Part shown: in pieces, positions 63,680 through 64,000 of the stretch
How positions within the stretch are numbered: position 1 is the first letter of the stretch
Layout of the letters: every line of letters begins with the position of its first letter
From: Limnohabitans sp. MMS-10A-178
Lineage (GTDB): Bacteria > Pseudomonadota > Gammaproteobacteria > Burkholderiales > Burkholderiaceae_C
Assembly: GCF_003063375.1 (NCBI RefSeq)
Contig: NZ_NERY01000001.1
Span: 1,612,001 to 1,676,000 of the forward strand
Length of the DNA: 64,000 bases
Direction of reading: 5' to 3'
The notes under the pieces: model-generated
Database searches by the model: none
Told to the model about the DNA's origin: nothing
What the model saw: the letters and a program-made list of their open reading frames with translations, nothing else
Program-made: the position numbers and the translations under genes

Positions 63680-64000
63680 CTACACGCGATGGTGGGGTTG
63701 GAGCAATGCTTCTTGTGTTCGCGGTTGTTTTAACTGAGACAGCCACCAACTTAATGCATGGCCCACACTTTGGCCATGGGGATTACGCCATGCATATTCA
63801 ACTTGGCTGATGCGTTGTATTCGACTCACTTTTTTGGCCACCAACCTGCCGCTTTCTAAATAGGGCTGGGCCAAGCTTTCTGGCAAAAATCCACCCCCCA
63901 GACCTCTCAATTGAGCCTCCAGTTTGCTGGGCATGTCGGGTACAGTGAAAACGTCTTGACCTCCCAGCAGGCCAATGGTGAGTCCCTCGCCGCGCGGCAC
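63680..64000 (-). CDS. LysR-type regulator, C-terminal part (cut by window)
   Basis: The open frame runs off the window edge. The visible 106 residues are the end of a LysR effector-binding domain (LRGLGGGFLPESLAQPYLESGRLV, then VEYAWRNPHGQSVGHALSWWLSQL). The N-terminal HTH lies beyond 64000. The regulated genes cannot be inferred; the renalase-like gene follows after 9 bp. Confidence 0.82.
   Translation of the reverse strand: MPRGEGLTIGLLGGQDVFTVPDMPSKLEAQLRGLGGGFLPESLAQPYLESGRLVAKKVSRIQRISQVEYAWRNPHGQSVGHALSWWLSQLKQPRTQEALLQPHHRV

Overview
The window is a gene-dense bacterial chromosome segment of moderate GC. The proteins and gene orders point to Betaproteobacteria, order Burkholderiales, most likely a freshwater Comamonadaceae relative of the Limnohabitans/Rhodoferax type. 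Supporting signs are the folC-dedD-cvpA-purF-metZ order, a BktB-type thiolase, two Bug-family (TTT) periplasmic binding proteins, ETF-ubiquinone oxidoreductase, and a glycine-riboswitch gcvTHP operon. This placement is inference from protein character, not from a search. No rRNA, CRISPR array, insertion sequence, integrase or prophage is visible.

Layout. 1-6.7 kb: housekeeping genes on the plus strand (folC cut by the window edge, dedD, cvpA, purF, metZ, gltX), then tRNA-Ala, tRNA-Glu and tRNA-Asp with a promoter and a terminator. 7.1-9.8 kb: a small accessory patch directly after the tRNAs. It holds an RHH/PemK-like toxin-antitoxin pair coupled to an outer-membrane barrel protein under a palindromic promoter-operator, an AbrB/PIN (VapBC-like) pair, and an unusual HTH-receiver regulator. 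10-13.8 kb: acyl-CoA ligase, a flavin-dependent LLM oxidoreductase and a core-MetE (MesD-like) methionine synthase. 13.8-18.7 kb (minus): bktB, an SDR, rluA and two multiheme c-type cytochromes. 18.8-27.7 kb: GNAT, dusC, HPt protein, NUDIX, SDR, the thyA-folA-xthA operon, a GlcD-like flavoprotein, and small membrane proteins.

27.7-31.6 kb (minus): a tightly overlapping metY / alpha-beta hydrolase / cytochrome P450 unit. 31.7-38.5 kb: CBS protein, aroC, MFS transporter, hydrolase and aroQ, then a five-gene run (DsbA-like, DCC-family, SDR, a 59-aa Cys-rich protein, histidine phosphatase). 38.5-45.8 kb (minus): a glycine-riboswitch operon gcvT-gcvH-gcvP that appears to run on into a GNAT gene and a B12-binding-type radical SAM gene with atypical CX4CX2C cluster spacing. 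45.8-55.7 kb: ETF-QO, a thioesterase, scoAB, tartrate dehydrogenase, two orphan Bug binding proteins, a beta-hydroxyacid dehydrogenase and gabD. 55.8-64 kb: alaS, acyl-CoA dehydrogenase, an RluA-family synthase, trmB, gluQ, a renalase-like flavoprotein and the end of a LysR regulator.

Many genes serve acyl-CoA and organic-acid oxidation (acyl-CoA ligase, acyl-CoA dehydrogenase, SDR hydroxyacyl dehydrogenase, thiolase, CoA-transferase, ETF-QO). A second theme is one-carbon and sulfur amino-acid metabolism (metZ, metY, MesD-like enzyme, gcv system, thyA-folA). The points most worth a second look are the reach of the glycine-riboswitch operon, the MesD-like gene paired with an LLM flavoprotein, the toxin-antitoxin-barrel tricistron, the thiol-themed cluster with its Cys-rich miniprotein, and the metY-hydrolase-P450 unit.
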